Shown here one piece after another: positions 1 to 7,247 of a DNA stretch of 34,080 bases. Source of the DNA: Verrucomicrobiota bacterium (GTDB lineage: Bacteria; Verrucomicrobiota; Kiritimatiellia; UBA8416); assembly GCA_018645275.1 (NCBI GenBank), contig JABGOW010000359.1, forward strand, positions 1 to 34,080. The letters are read 5' to 3'. The notes under the pieces are model-generated. The model was not told the origin of the DNA, ran no database searches, and was given only the letters and a program-made list of their open reading frames with translations. Position 1 is the stretch's first letter; each line of letters begins with the position of its first letter. The position numbers and the translations under genes were made by a program.

Positions 1-427
1 TTACCGTGTGACCATTTTCATATCACAAGTGTTGCGCTGGCTTCTGGCGCGCGGGTATGAAACGTGGGTCAGGAAGGAGGCCTACGTGAAGGCCCTGGGG
101 AAGGGACTATCCATCTCCTTGAAGGCGTTCAGCGTACCGCTGGAATCAGAAGCCCCCGTTTCGCTCCGCCCCGATGGCAACCCGTGGCGTTTCCACAGTC
201 TCACCGTTTCCCCAAACTATGCAGCCGCCCTGGCAACCCCCCATCCCGCCACCAGCATCCATAGCTATCATTGGCGGCCCCTTGCGGAGGCATGATAAGC
301 ACACGCGAGACAATTATCCCGTTTCATTTCCCAAAAGCAGGATAGCCTTGTGTTTACAGGTGCTCTTGACGAATGGCACCTCAAAACGGGGGATACTCCT
401 ACATCGGTTTCTGCAAGCAGCCGAGCG
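1..427. other. Non-coding or unrecognised stretch at left edge
   Basis: This stretch lies downstream of nnr. The only open frame of any length is 95 codons on the plus strand (8-295). It has no purine-rich ribosome site, no recognisable motif and odd composition. Minus-strand frames, which would continue the nnr operon, are broken by stops every 30-45 codons. I see no tRNA, RNase P, tmRNA or terminator signature. It may be spacer or a decayed gene. Confidence 0.4.
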
Positions 428-1996
428 CTATCGTCCCAGGATGCCGCGGAAGACTTGGGGAATCTCGTCGATCACGTCCGTTGCTGCCATCCCGGCCTGG
501 GACGTCAACCGGGCAACCGCGTCACCAGCACGACCATGAATGTGAACCGCGGCACGCGCAGCGTCAAAGGGGGCCATGTTCTGGGCGGCCAGTCCCGCCA
601 TCAGCCCGGCAAGCACATCGCCCATCCCTCCTGTTGCCATACCGGGATTGCCGGCAAGATTCACGCAAAGCGGCGAGTCCTTCCCGGCCACCACGGTGCC
701 TGCCCCCTTGAGCACAATGGTCGCGCCAAACTGCTCTGCAGCACTGAGCGCCACGGCAAACCGATCCTCTTGGACGCTCGCAACGGTGCGCTCGCACAGG
801 CGCGCCATCTCGCCGGGGTGCGGAGTCAGAATGATACCCTCACGATCCGCCGGGATAAGCCCCGGGGTGGTGGCTAGAACATTGAGTGCATCGGCATCCA
901 GAATGACGCTAGGAATTTCGGATTGCAGAACCTCCCCAACGAGAACCGCCGTGTCCGGATGAGCTGTCATGCCCGGCCCGATCAAGACGGCATCAAAACG
1001 ATTGAGCTCATGTTCGAGTGGCTTGAGCGCAGCGGCCGAAAGGCTTCCGGCGGCATTGGCTTCTCCCGCATGAACCATGGCCTCGGGAACCAGTCCGGCA
1101 ACCACGGCCGTCACGCTCTCAGGCGTTAGCACAGAGACAAGCCCAACTCCAGAGCGGACAGCGGCCATTGCGCTCATGGCGATCGCCCCGGCGTAGCCCG
1201 GAGCCCCACCGACCAGTAGCACGTGCCCATACGAGCCCTTGTGCGAGGTGCGCGCCCGGCGCCCAAGCGCCCGGCTGACATCTTCAATCGTGATCAACTC
1301 AGCCGGCGACCGGATCGGATCGGTCAGCGCCTCGGGAATCCCGATGTCGATAGTCTCAACATTGCCCACAACATCAACAGCACAGGGCTCAAGTAGGCCC
1401 CGCTTTGGCATGCCCATCGTAACGGTGACATCTGCAGCGACAACGTCACCATCGGCAACGCCAGAATCTGCATTTAGGCCCGAAGGCACATCAATCGCAA
1501 CAACGAGGCCCCGCCGGGCAAAAGTATTGATCACCTGAATGGCACCGACAACCGGCCCGCGTGCAGGCCCGGTGATTCCGGTTCCCAGAAGTCCATCAAT
1601 CAGAATATCCCCCGCCGCCTGCGGCGTCGCCTGCAGTTGGCCCCACTCGTCGAGTGTTGCAAGCTCGCGCAGCTCAATGCCATCTGCACGCATCTGAAGC
1701 AGGTGCTTTAGCGCATCACCGCGTACGGCGGACGCCTCCCCCGCAAAGAAAACCTCAACCTCGAAACCCATCTTCTTCAAATAGCGTGCTGCAACGAAGG
1801 CATCGCCCCCGTTGTTGCCGCGGCCGGCGAAAAGCTGAACCAGGACATCGCCAAAACCACAAGTCCGGGCAAGGTGGCGCGCCACATCCGCAACGCCGTA
1901 GCCGGCACGATCCATCAACACCTCTCCAGGCACACCAAACTCGGTGATCGTGCGCCGATCCAGCTCCTGCATCTCAGCAGTCAGAACGGTTTTCAT
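428..1996 (-). CDS. nnr: Bifunctional NAD(P)HX epimerase / ADP-dependent NAD(P)HX dehydratase
   Basis: This enzyme repairs hydrated NADH and NADPH. The N-terminal YjeF_N-type domain (about residues 1-225) epimerises R- and S-NAD(P)HX. The C-terminal ribokinase-fold domain (about 240-520) dehydrates S-NAD(P)HX using ADP. Visible motifs are GRGNNGGDA at 58-66 and the DVPSG loop at 169-173 in the epimerase half. In the dehydratase half they are HKGSYGHVL near 252-260, LTPHPGEMARL at 390-400 and GNPGMATGGMGDVLAG at 449-464, the last holding the catalytic Asp460. The length of 522 residues is normal for the fused bacterial protein. The ATG overlaps the acpS stop as ATGA, so translation is probably coupled. 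It is the last gene of pdxJ-acpS-nnr. Confidence 0.95.
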   Translation of the reverse strand: MKTVLTAEMQELDRRTITEFGVPGEVLMDRAGYGVADVARHLARTCGFGDVLVQLFAGRGNNGGDAFVAARYLKKMGFEVEVFFAGEASAVRGDALKHLLQMRADGIELRELATLDEWGQLQATPQAAGDILIDGLLGTGITGPARGPVVGAIQVINTFARRGLVVAIDVPSGLNADSGVADGDVVAADVTVTMGMPKRGLLEPCAVDVVGNVETIDIGIPEALTDPIRSPAELITIEDVSRALGRRARTSHKGSYGHVLLVGGAPGYAGAIAMSAMAAVRSGVGLVSVLTPESVTAVVAGLVPEAMVHAGEANAAGSLSAAALKPLEHELNRFDAVLIGPGMTAHPDTAVLVGEVLQSEIPSVILDADALNVLATTPGLIPADREGIILTPHPGEMARLCERTVASVQEDRFAVALSAAEQFGATIVLKGAGTVVAGKDSPLCVNLAGNPGMATGGMGDVLAGLMAGLAAQNMAPFDAARAAVHIHGRAGDAVARLTSQAGMAATDVIDEIPQVFRGILGR

Positions 1997-2409
1997 GAAT
2001 CAACTCCTGATGATGACTCACCGAGTAGGACGGCATTGGCAACGGCGTAGTGTCGCGTGTGGGCGAGGCTGATCATCATGCGGGACACCCCCAGCTCCTC
2101 GGCAAACTCGGCGGCCTTGCCATGAAACTTGATCGACGGCGCCCCCGATTCAGCGTTGCGCTCCACCTCAAGATCCAACCACCCAAAACGGGGGCCAATG
2201 CCCGTACGAAAGGCCTTCGACACCGCCTCCTTGACAGCAAAGCGCCCTGCCAAGTGGAGGCTTGGACGGGCCTTCTCAAGACAGTAGGCCTGTTCGGCCG
2301 GCAGAAAAACCCGATCCAGGAAGTGCTCGGACCAACGTTTGATCATCGACTCAATGCGGTCGTTTTCGACGATATCAATGCCCGTTCCGAGAATGCGCTC
2401 GCAGCTCAC
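1993..2409 (-). CDS. acpS: Holo-[acyl-carrier-protein] synthase
   Basis: AcpS transfers 4'-phosphopantetheine from CoA to apo acyl carrier protein, switching on fatty acid synthesis. The protein of 138 residues is typical of the short bacterial AcpS type. The N-terminal GTGIDIVENDRI segment supplies the Mg-binding Asp12. GRFAVKEAVSKAF at about 55-67 contains the conserved Lys60-Glu61 pair. The C-terminal half has the usual SLAHTRHYAVANAV strand. The start is GTG at 2409, overlapping the pdxJ stop as GTGA, and the gene runs into nnr with an ATGA overlap. The acpS-nnr pairing is common in bacteria. Confidence 0.94.
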   Translation of the reverse strand: MSCERILGTGIDIVENDRIESMIKRWSEHFLDRVFLPAEQAYCLEKARPSLHLAGRFAVKEAVSKAFRTGIGPRFGWLDLEVERNAESGAPSIKFHGKAAEFAEELGVSRMMISLAHTRHYAVANAVLLGESSSGVDS

Positions 2410-3137
2410 GCTTCGCCTCCACGGTACGCACCCATGGCCGCGATCATCGCGCGCACTGCATTCTCCAGACCCACGAAGACGGCGTGAGCCACAATACTGT
2501 GGCCAATGTTGAGCGTATCCAGGTGCGGCATGTGCAGTATGCCGGCAATATTGTCCAAGTTGATGCCATGCCCCGCATTCACCTTGATCCCTGCTGATGA
2601 TGCCAATCGAGCCCCCTCGATGAGCCGGTTCAGCTCGGCCTCGGCAACCGAGCCCTCTGCGTCACAGAAGGTGCCGGTGTGGAGTTCAACATAGGGAACC
2701 CCCAGGGAAGCAGAAGCCTCAATCTGAGCGGGATCAGGGTCGATGAACAGGCTAACGCTCACCCCCTCCGCAGCCAGCGACTCAATCGTCGGGCGCAGCT
2801 CATCGAGCTGCCCTGCAACATCCAGCCCGCCCTCGGTCGTGAGCTCTTCGCGTTTCTCGGGAACAAGACAGACTTCGTGCGGTTTCACGTCCAACGCAAT
2901 CCCAACAATCTCGGGTGAGTTCGCCATCTCCAGGTTCATCGGAACCTGTAAACGCTCCCGGAGTGTGTAGACGTCCGCATCCTGGATATGGCGACGATCT
3001 TCGCGGAGGTGGATCGTAATCCCCTCAGCACCTGCAGCCTCACAACTGCGCGCCGCGGCCGTCATGTCGGGATAGTCCGTGCCCCGCGCCTGACGCAACG
3101 TTGCTACATGGTCAATATTGACACCAAGTTTCAGCAT
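2406..3137 (-). CDS. pdxJ: Pyridoxine 5'-phosphate synthase
   Basis: PdxJ condenses 1-deoxyxylulose 5-phosphate with 3-amino-2-oxopropyl phosphate to form pyridoxine 5'-phosphate, in the DXP-dependent vitamin B6 pathway. The whole 243-residue sequence matches the family: LGVNIDHVATLRQARGT at 4-20, IHLREDRRHIQD at 42-53 with active-site His43 and Arg45, MNLEMA with Glu70, NAGHGINLDN with the second catalytic His, and a C-terminal NIGHSIVAHAVFVGL phosphate-binding segment. The ATG at 3137 has AGGAG nine bases upstream. It is the first gene of pdxJ-acpS-nnr. Confidence 0.96.
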   Translation of the reverse strand: MLKLGVNIDHVATLRQARGTDYPDMTAAARSCEAAGAEGITIHLREDRRHIQDADVYTLRERLQVPMNLEMANSPEIVGIALDVKPHEVCLVPEKREELTTEGGLDVAGQLDELRPTIESLAAEGVSVSLFIDPDPAQIEASASLGVPYVELHTGTFCDAEGSVAEAELNRLIEGARLASSAGIKVNAGHGINLDNIAGILHMPHLDTLNIGHSIVAHAVFVGLENAVRAMIAAMGAYRGGEA

Positions 3138-3163
3138 GATGATAGTCTCCTGAGTTGCGTCCC

Positions 3164-3192
3164 AGTGTCAAATCGACCGCATCAGGTGTCAA
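3164..3192 (-). promoter_or_regulatory. Candidate sigma-70-type promoter for pdxJ-acpS-nnr
   Basis: On the minus strand, a perfect -35 TTGACA (3187-3192) is followed after 17 bases by GACACT (3164-3169), a weak -10. It sits 27 bases upstream of the pdxJ ATG in the divergent gap. The -10 matches only three of six consensus bases. Confidence 0.4.
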
Positions 3193-3211
3193 CTCCGAAA
3201 CGCGTTTAGCC

Positions 3212-3240
3212 TTGCATTTGTGCGGTGCGAACAGCATAAA
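3212..3240 (+). promoter_or_regulatory. Weak candidate promoter for the TPR gene at 3277
   Basis: TTGCAT (3212-3217), a 17-base spacer and CATAAA (3235-3240) lie 36 bases before the ATG at 3277 on the plus strand. Both boxes are imperfect, so this is only a candidate. Confidence 0.28.
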
Positions 3241-3276
3241 CTGTTGCTCTTTTCTGATGCCAAATTGAGAGGGACC

Positions 3277-4071
3277 ATGACCGAAACACCAAAGACTCCG
3301 GAAGAAACGACGCCACACAGTGATCGCCACGATGAACTGGCTGAAGTCAAACGGCTCATTGAGACGTATGGGAAGCCCGTTGTAACCGTTCTTCTGGTCT
3401 TCATGATTGCGGTGGCCGGCTTCCAACTCTACACAAGCCGCAAGCAGTCACACGCCGAGGAGGCTGCACGTCAGCTTGCCGCCGCCACGTCCATTCCCGA
3501 CTACGAGGGCATCCTTGATCGTTTCGGAAATACCGATACCGCCCCCGCCGCACTCCTCGCCGTTGCCAAGCTCTACTTCGACAATGGAAACTACGAGATG
3601 GCGTTGACGAAATACGACGCGTTCATTGAGACATACGCGGAGGACGGGATGGTCTCCACGGCTGAATTGGGCCGCATCTTCTGTATCGAAGCGCGAAATA
3701 TTGGGTCCGCGCTTCAGGAGGCGGCCGAAGCCTACGCGGCCTTTGCCACCAAGTACCCGGACAGCTTCCTGATGCCAGAGGCTGTTTTCGGAGAGGCACG
3801 CTGCTTTGAGCAGCTAGGAGCATTTGAAGAAGCGAGAGTGCTCTACGAGGATTTCATCGCGGACCATGCCGAAAACCCGTCACGATATCGCGCGGAGGAC
3901 CTGCTTGAGCAGATCACGCACAGAATCGAGATGAAGGCACAACCTGCAGCTGTCGCCGCCGAAGTGAGCCCGACCAAGGCAATGCCCGCCGTCGTCACGC
4001 TCCCAGCCGTTGAGGCTCCTGAGGTAACGGAAGCTGTAGAAGAGGCTCCAGCCGCTGTCGAGCCGAAGTAG
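3277..4071 (+). CDS. Membrane-anchored tetratricopeptide-repeat protein (YfgM/BamD-like)
   Basis: This is a single-pass protein with a soluble repeat domain, probably periplasmic, that may act as a scaffold or chaperone partner. The first 33 residues are charged and cytoplasmic. Residues 34-52 (PVVTVLLVFMIAVAGFQLY) form one membrane helix. About 60-215 contains helical TPR-like pairs such as AAALLAVAKLYFDNGNYEMAL and a later AVFGEARCFEQLGAFEEA. The last 40 residues are a low-complexity Ala/Val/Pro/Glu tail. I chose ATG 3277 because GAGAGGG precedes it. A start at 3220 would add 19 residues with no family-like features. The layout resembles YfgM/Ancillary SecYEG-type proteins, but that assignment is loose. 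Confidence 0.75.
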   Translation: MTETPKTPEETTPHSDRHDELAEVKRLIETYGKPVVTVLLVFMIAVAGFQLYTSRKQSHAEEAARQLAAATSIPDYEGILDRFGNTDTAPAALLAVAKLYFDNGNYEMALTKYDAFIETYAEDGMVSTAELGRIFCIEARNIGSALQEAAEAYAAFATKYPDSFLMPEAVFGEARCFEQLGAFEEARVLYEDFIADHAENPSRYRAEDLLEQITHRIEMKAQPAAVAAEVSPTKAMPAVVTLPAVEAPEVTEAVEEAPAAVEPK

Positions 4072-4103
4072 AGGCAACCCGATTCAGGAACCCTCAGGCA
4101 TCC

Positions 4104-4334
4104 TTACGAATCGCTCTTCTCTGGCGCTTCGTCCTTTTCAGGATCGAGCGCTTTGGGGGGCTCAGCGGACTTGAGACCCTCCTCGCGTCCCTTCTTGAAC
4201 TCACTGAGACTCTTGCCCAGTGCGCGAGAAAGATCGGGGAGTTTCTTGGCCCCGAAGAGCAACAGGATGATAAATAGGACCAGTAAGATCTCAAAGGGAC
4301 CCGGTGTCCCACCAAATAATATTCCTAGAGGCAT
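4104..4334 (-). CDS. tatA: Sec-independent protein translocase subunit TatA/TatE
   Basis: TatA forms the size-adjustable pore of the twin-arginine translocase, which exports folded proteins. The 76-residue protein has the family layout: a short N-terminus, one membrane helix (about 12-27), the Phe27-Gly28 hinge, an amphipathic helix (AKKLPDLSRALGKSLSEFKKG) and a polar acidic/lysine tail. The ATG at 4334 has AAGGAGA about eight bases upstream. It follows smpB by 61 bases on the same strand. No tatC is present in the window, so the rest of the system is elsewhere. Confidence 0.92.
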   Translation of the reverse strand: MPLGILFGGTPGPFEILLVLFIILLLFGAKKLPDLSRALGKSLSEFKKGREEGLKSAEPPKALDPEKDEAPEKSDS

Positions 4335-4395
4335 AGCAAGGTCTCCTTCTTGATATCAGAGTATTACGCGCAGGATCGCCCGAATCAAGGCTTCT

Positions 4396-4860
4396 CTATC
4401 GGCGGCGTGCATTCGCGATTGCCCGTCCCGCTTCGCGGTCGGCTGTCTTGCGCTTGAGAGTTTCACGCTTGTCGACCACATTCTTGCCTCGGCAAGAGCC
4501 CAGCTCCACCTTGACATTGCGCCCCTTGAAGTAGAGCCGCAGGGGAATTAGGGAGTGGCCCTTCTGCTCAGACTCCGCCTTAAGGCGCAGAATTTCGCGT
4601 TTGTGGAGCAGGAGGCGGCGAGGGCGGTCCGAATCGTGATTGAAACGGTTGCCAAACTCGTAAGGTTGAATGGTCATCCCCTCGAGAAACACTTCGCCAT
4701 TCTTGATCTGCGCGAAGGCACCCACAAGGCTGACGTGGCCTTCGCGGAGTGATTTTACCTCAGTCCCCCGCAGCTCAATACCGGTCTCGAATCGTTCGAG
4801 AACGTGGTAGTCGTGCAGGGCCTTACGGTTAGAGGCGATGTTCGAAGCGCCGGAGGCCAT
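4396..4860 (-). CDS. smpB: SsrA-binding protein SmpB
   Basis: SmpB binds tmRNA and delivers it to stalled ribosomes for trans-translation. The sequence is canonical: NRKALHDYHVLERFETGI, LRGTEVKSLREGHVSL, a central KREILRL segment, IPLRLYFKGRNVKVELG and a basic C-terminal tail (GKNVVDKRETLKRK...NARRR) that folds in the decoding centre. Two starts are possible. ATG 4860 gives 154 residues, and GTG 4869 overlaps the rpoZ stop as GTGA and adds three. I prefer ATG because neither has a strong ribosome site and the family motifs begin after both. The tmRNA gene is not in this window. Confidence 0.94.
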   Translation of the reverse strand: MASGASNIASNRKALHDYHVLERFETGIELRGTEVKSLREGHVSLVGAFAQIKNGEVFLEGMTIQPYEFGNRFNHDSDRPRRLLLHKREILRLKAESEQKGHSLIPLRLYFKGRNVKVELGSCRGKNVVDKRETLKRKTADREAGRAIANARRR

Positions 4861-4865
4861 TAGTC

Positions 4866-5087
4866 TCACTCGCCAAGCGAGGGAGCGTCGGAGAAATCAA
4901 TCTCGGCAATGAGCTTGCCTTCGCCGATTTCGCGCATCGCGACATCCGTCTTCTCTTCACCAACTTTGGGCTTCACAAGCGGGCGATGACCAGCCTGAAG
5001 CTGGCGAACACGCTTCGATACCATGTTAACCAGGACTGGAATGCTTGGAACGCGTTCTTTTGCGGCGGCAATAAGCTCAATATTCAA
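4866..5087 (-). CDS. rpoZ: DNA-directed RNA polymerase omega subunit
   Basis: Omega is the small subunit that helps the beta-prime subunit fold and join RNA polymerase. The 73-residue protein has the expected features: VNMVSKRVRQLQAGHRPLV, the conserved arginine/glutamine-rich helix of omega, then KVGEEKTDVAMREIGEGKL. The start codon is TTG at 5087, supported by GGGAGAAG at 5092-5099. No ATG or GTG in frame would keep the N-terminus. It leads rpoZ-smpB-tatA and lies 70 bases after groEL, which has its own terminator in the gap. Confidence 0.88.
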   Translation of the reverse strand: MNIELIAAAKERVPSIPVLVNMVSKRVRQLQAGHRPLVKPKVGEEKTDVAMREIGEGKLIAEIDFSDAPSLGE

Positions 5088-5100
5088 TGTTCTTCTCCCA

Positions 5101-5137
5101 GAAAGATAAAACGGGGCGCATGATATGCGCCCCGTTT
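5101..5137 (-). terminator. Rho-independent terminator of the dnaK-groES-groEL cluster
   Basis: A perfect 13-base-pair stem (5109-5121 with 5125-5137) closes a three-base loop. Read on the minus strand it is followed by TTTTATCTTTC, a U-rich tail. It starts 21 bases after the groEL stop. The G+C-rich core (ACGGGGCGC) and the tail make this a convincing intrinsic terminator. Confidence 0.85.
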
Positions 5138-5148
5138 CATGAAGTCAA
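5120..5148 (-). promoter_or_regulatory. Sigma-70-type promoter for rpoZ-smpB-tatA, overlapping the groEL terminator
   Basis: On the minus strand, TTGACT (5143-5148), a 17-base spacer and TATCAT (5120-5125) match the sigma-70 consensus in five of six bases at each box. The -10 covers the hairpin loop and transcription would start near 5112-5114, inside the distal arm. The rpoZ mRNA would then carry only half of the hairpin and escape termination. The leader would be about 25 bases and include the rpoZ ribosome site. Confidence 0.6.
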
Positions 5149-5157
5149 CCCATTAAC

Positions 5158-6825
5158 TTACATCATGCCGCCCATACCGCCCATGCCACCAGGCATGCCG
5201 CCACCCATGCCGCCGCCCATGTCAGGCATAGCAGGAGCAGGATCGGAAGGTAGGTCAGTGATCATGCACTCGGTCGTCAGCAGAAGACCGGCGATGCTCG
5301 CTGCGTTCTGCAGTGCAGAGCGCGTCACCTTGGCTGGATCCAGAACACCATCCTTGATCAGGTCGGTGAACTCCCCTGTAGCCACATTGTAGCCAAACGC
5401 GGCTGAGCGGTTCTTCTTCACCTCAGCAACGATCAACGCACTCTCGATACCAGCATTGGCAACGAGCTGACGCAGAGGAGCTTCCAGCGCTACACGAATG
5501 ATCTCGACACCAACGGCCTCATCACCCTCGGCTTCAACCTTGTCGAGTGCCTTCTGAGCATTCAACAGCGCAACACCACCGCCGGCAACAACGCCCTCTT
5601 CCACAGCAGCGCGGGTTGCGTGCAGTGCGTCCTCAACGCGAGCCTTCTTCTCCTTCATCTCGGTCTCAGTCGCGGCACCAACGTTGATGACAGCCACGCC
5701 ACCAGCCAACTTTGCCAGACGCTCCTGGAGCTTCTCGCGATCGTAATCGGATGTCGTTTCGTCGATCTGACGCTTGATCTGAACCACGCGTCCCTGGATG
5801 TCAGAGGTCTTGCCTGCGCCTTCGACAATCGTGGTGCTGTCTTTGTCGATCGTGATGCGCTTCGCGCTACCCAGATCTTCCAGCGTCACGTTCTCAAGCT
5901 TGATGCCGAGGTCTTCCGTAAGAAGGCGACCACCAGTCAGAACGGCGATGTCCTCCAGCATAGCTTTGCGACGATCACCAAAGCCCGGGGCTTTGACGGC
6001 GCAGCAGGACAGCGTGCCACGGAGACGGTTGACCACGAGGGTTGCCAGGGCTTCGCCCTCGACGTCCTCAGCGATGATCATCAGAGACTTGCCAGTCTTT
6101 GCTACGCTCTGGAGCAAGGGCAGCAGATCCTGAAGATTCGAGATCTTCTTCTCGTGGATCAAGATGTATGCATCCTCGAGGATTGCATCCATGCTGTCGG
6201 CGTTCGTCACGAAGTAGGGGGAAAGGTAGCCCTTGTCGAACTGCATACCCTCAACCACGTCGAGCGTCGTTTCGATCGTCTTGGCTTCTTCAACCGTGAT
6301 CGTACCGTCCTTGCCAACCTTGTCCATGGCGTCAGCAATGATGTCACCAATCGTGGTGTCGCCATTGGCAGAAATCGTTGCAACCTGGGCAATCTCTGTG
6401 TGTTCTTTCACACGCTTGCTCATCTTTGCAATCTTCTCGATCACAACACCGGTTGCAGTATCAATACCACGCTTCAGGCTCATGGGGTTTGCCCCAGCCG
6501 TAACGTTCTTGAGACCTTCACGATAGATGGCTTCAGTCAGGAGCGTCGCAGTCGTCGTTCCATCACCAGCCACATCACTCGTCTTGCTTGACACCTCACG
6601 CACCATCTGTGCGCCCATGTTCTCAAACGGATCGGGAAGCTCAATCTCCTTTGCAACCGTAACACCGTCCTTGGTCACCGTTGGGGAACCAAACTTCTTG
6701 TCCAAGACCACGTTACGTCCACAGGGACCCAGCGTCACTTTGACAGCGCGACTCAACTTCTCAACACCGGCCAGAACGGCCTGCCGAGCATCGGCATCGT
6801 ACTTCAACTGTTTTCCATCAGCCAT
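5158..6825 (-). CDS. groL: Chaperonin GroEL (Hsp60)
   Basis: GroEL is the 60-kDa ring chaperonin that encloses unfolded proteins and folds them with ATP and GroES. The 555 residues match throughout: [19 protein letters not shown] near 30-48, the ATP-site [10 protein letters not shown] with Asp88, the [16 protein letters not shown] segment, and the classic C-terminal Gly-Met-rich tail (about 20 residues of GGM repeats). The tail makes it some ten residues longer than E. coli GroEL. The ATG at 6825 has GAGGAGA upstream. It follows groES by 62 bases. Confidence 0.98.
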   Translation of the reverse strand: MADGKQLKYDADARQAVLAGVEKLSRAVKVTLGPCGRNVVLDKKFGSPTVTKDGVTVAKEIELPDPFENMGAQMVREVSSKTSDVAGDGTTTATLLTEAIYREGLKNVTAGANPMSLKRGIDTATGVVIEKIAKMSKRVKEHTEIAQVATISANGDTTIGDIIADAMDKVGKDGTITVEEAKTIETTLDVVEGMQFDKGYLSPYFVTNADSMDAILEDAYILIHEKKISNLQDLLPLLQSVAKTGKSLMIIAEDVEGEALATLVVNRLRGTLSCCAVKAPGFGDRRKAMLEDIAVLTGGRLLTEDLGIKLENVTLEDLGSAKRITIDKDSTTIVEGAGKTSDIQGRVVQIKRQIDETTSDYDREKLQERLAKLAGGVAVINVGAATETEMKEKKARVEDALHATRAAVEEGVVAGGGVALLNAQKALDKVEAEGDEAVGVEIIRVALEAPLRQLVANAGIESALIVAEVKKNRSAAFGYNVATGEFTDLIKDGVLDPAKVTRSALQNAASIAGLLLTTECMITDLPSDPAPAMPDMGGGMGGGMPGGMGGMGGMM

Positions 6826-6887
6826 TTCGGGAATCTCCTCTTTTTCTTATCTCAATAGGGTTGGCGTGAAATCACGCGCAACAATGA

Positions 6888-7175
6888 CTAGCCAATCACG
6901 CCGAGAATGTCGTCTTCACGTACGATCTGGTATTCGACATCGTCAATCTTAACTTCGGTTCCGCCGTACTTCGGCAGCAACACGCGGTCGCCCTTTTTCA
7001 CGTTGAACGCGATGACCTTACCGCTGTCATCAAGTTTGCCTGTGCCAACAGCGACAACCGTTCCCTCTTGGGGCTTCTCTTTGGCTGTATCCGGAATGAT
7101 AATGCCGCCCTTGCTCTCTTCGGACACGCCTGCCGGCTTGACCAAAACGCGATCACCTAATGGTTTGATCTTCAT
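6888..7175 (-). CDS. groES: Co-chaperonin GroES (Hsp10)
   Basis: GroES is the heptameric lid of the GroEL chamber. From ATG 7175 the protein is 95 residues, the standard length, beginning [14 protein letters not shown]. The mobile-loop segment ([20 protein letters not shown]) that contacts GroEL is intact, as are [20 protein letters not shown] and the C-terminal DDILGVI. A GTG at 7184 would add three residues (MKY), but it sits too close to the AAGGAG site, so ATG 7175 is preferred. The gene lies between dnaK and groL. Confidence 0.96.
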   Translation of the reverse strand: MKIKPLGDRVLVKPAGVSEESKGGIIIPDTAKEKPQEGTVVAVGTGKLDDSGKVIAFNVKKGDRVLLPKYGGTEVKIDDVEYQIVREDDILGVIG

Positions 7176-7200
7176 GTACTTCACCCTCTCCTTGTGTTGC

Positions 7201-7247
7201 GGCTCGCGTTGTGCGAGCCCATCAGTTGTAAAATGCGCACAGTGCGC
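7201..7247 (-). other. Two small hairpins between dnaK and groES
   Basis: GCGCAC/GTGCGC (7235-7247) pairs across one base right at the dnaK stop. GGCTCGC/GCGAGCC (7201-7219) pairs across a five-base loop just before the groES ribosome site. Neither has a U-tract on the minus strand, so they look like mRNA-processing or stability elements rather than terminators. Confidence 0.4.

Noticed and set aside
60-100. Possible signal-recognition-particle RNA (GGGTCAGGAAGGAGGCC)
   Set aside because: It resembles the SRP RNA tip but lacks the conserved CCGGAAGG...AGCAGCC arrangement and the paired flanks.
5620-6591. 323-residue plus-strand frame
   Set aside because: It is antisense to groEL and has no family-like motif. 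Long antisense frames are common opposite highly expressed genes.
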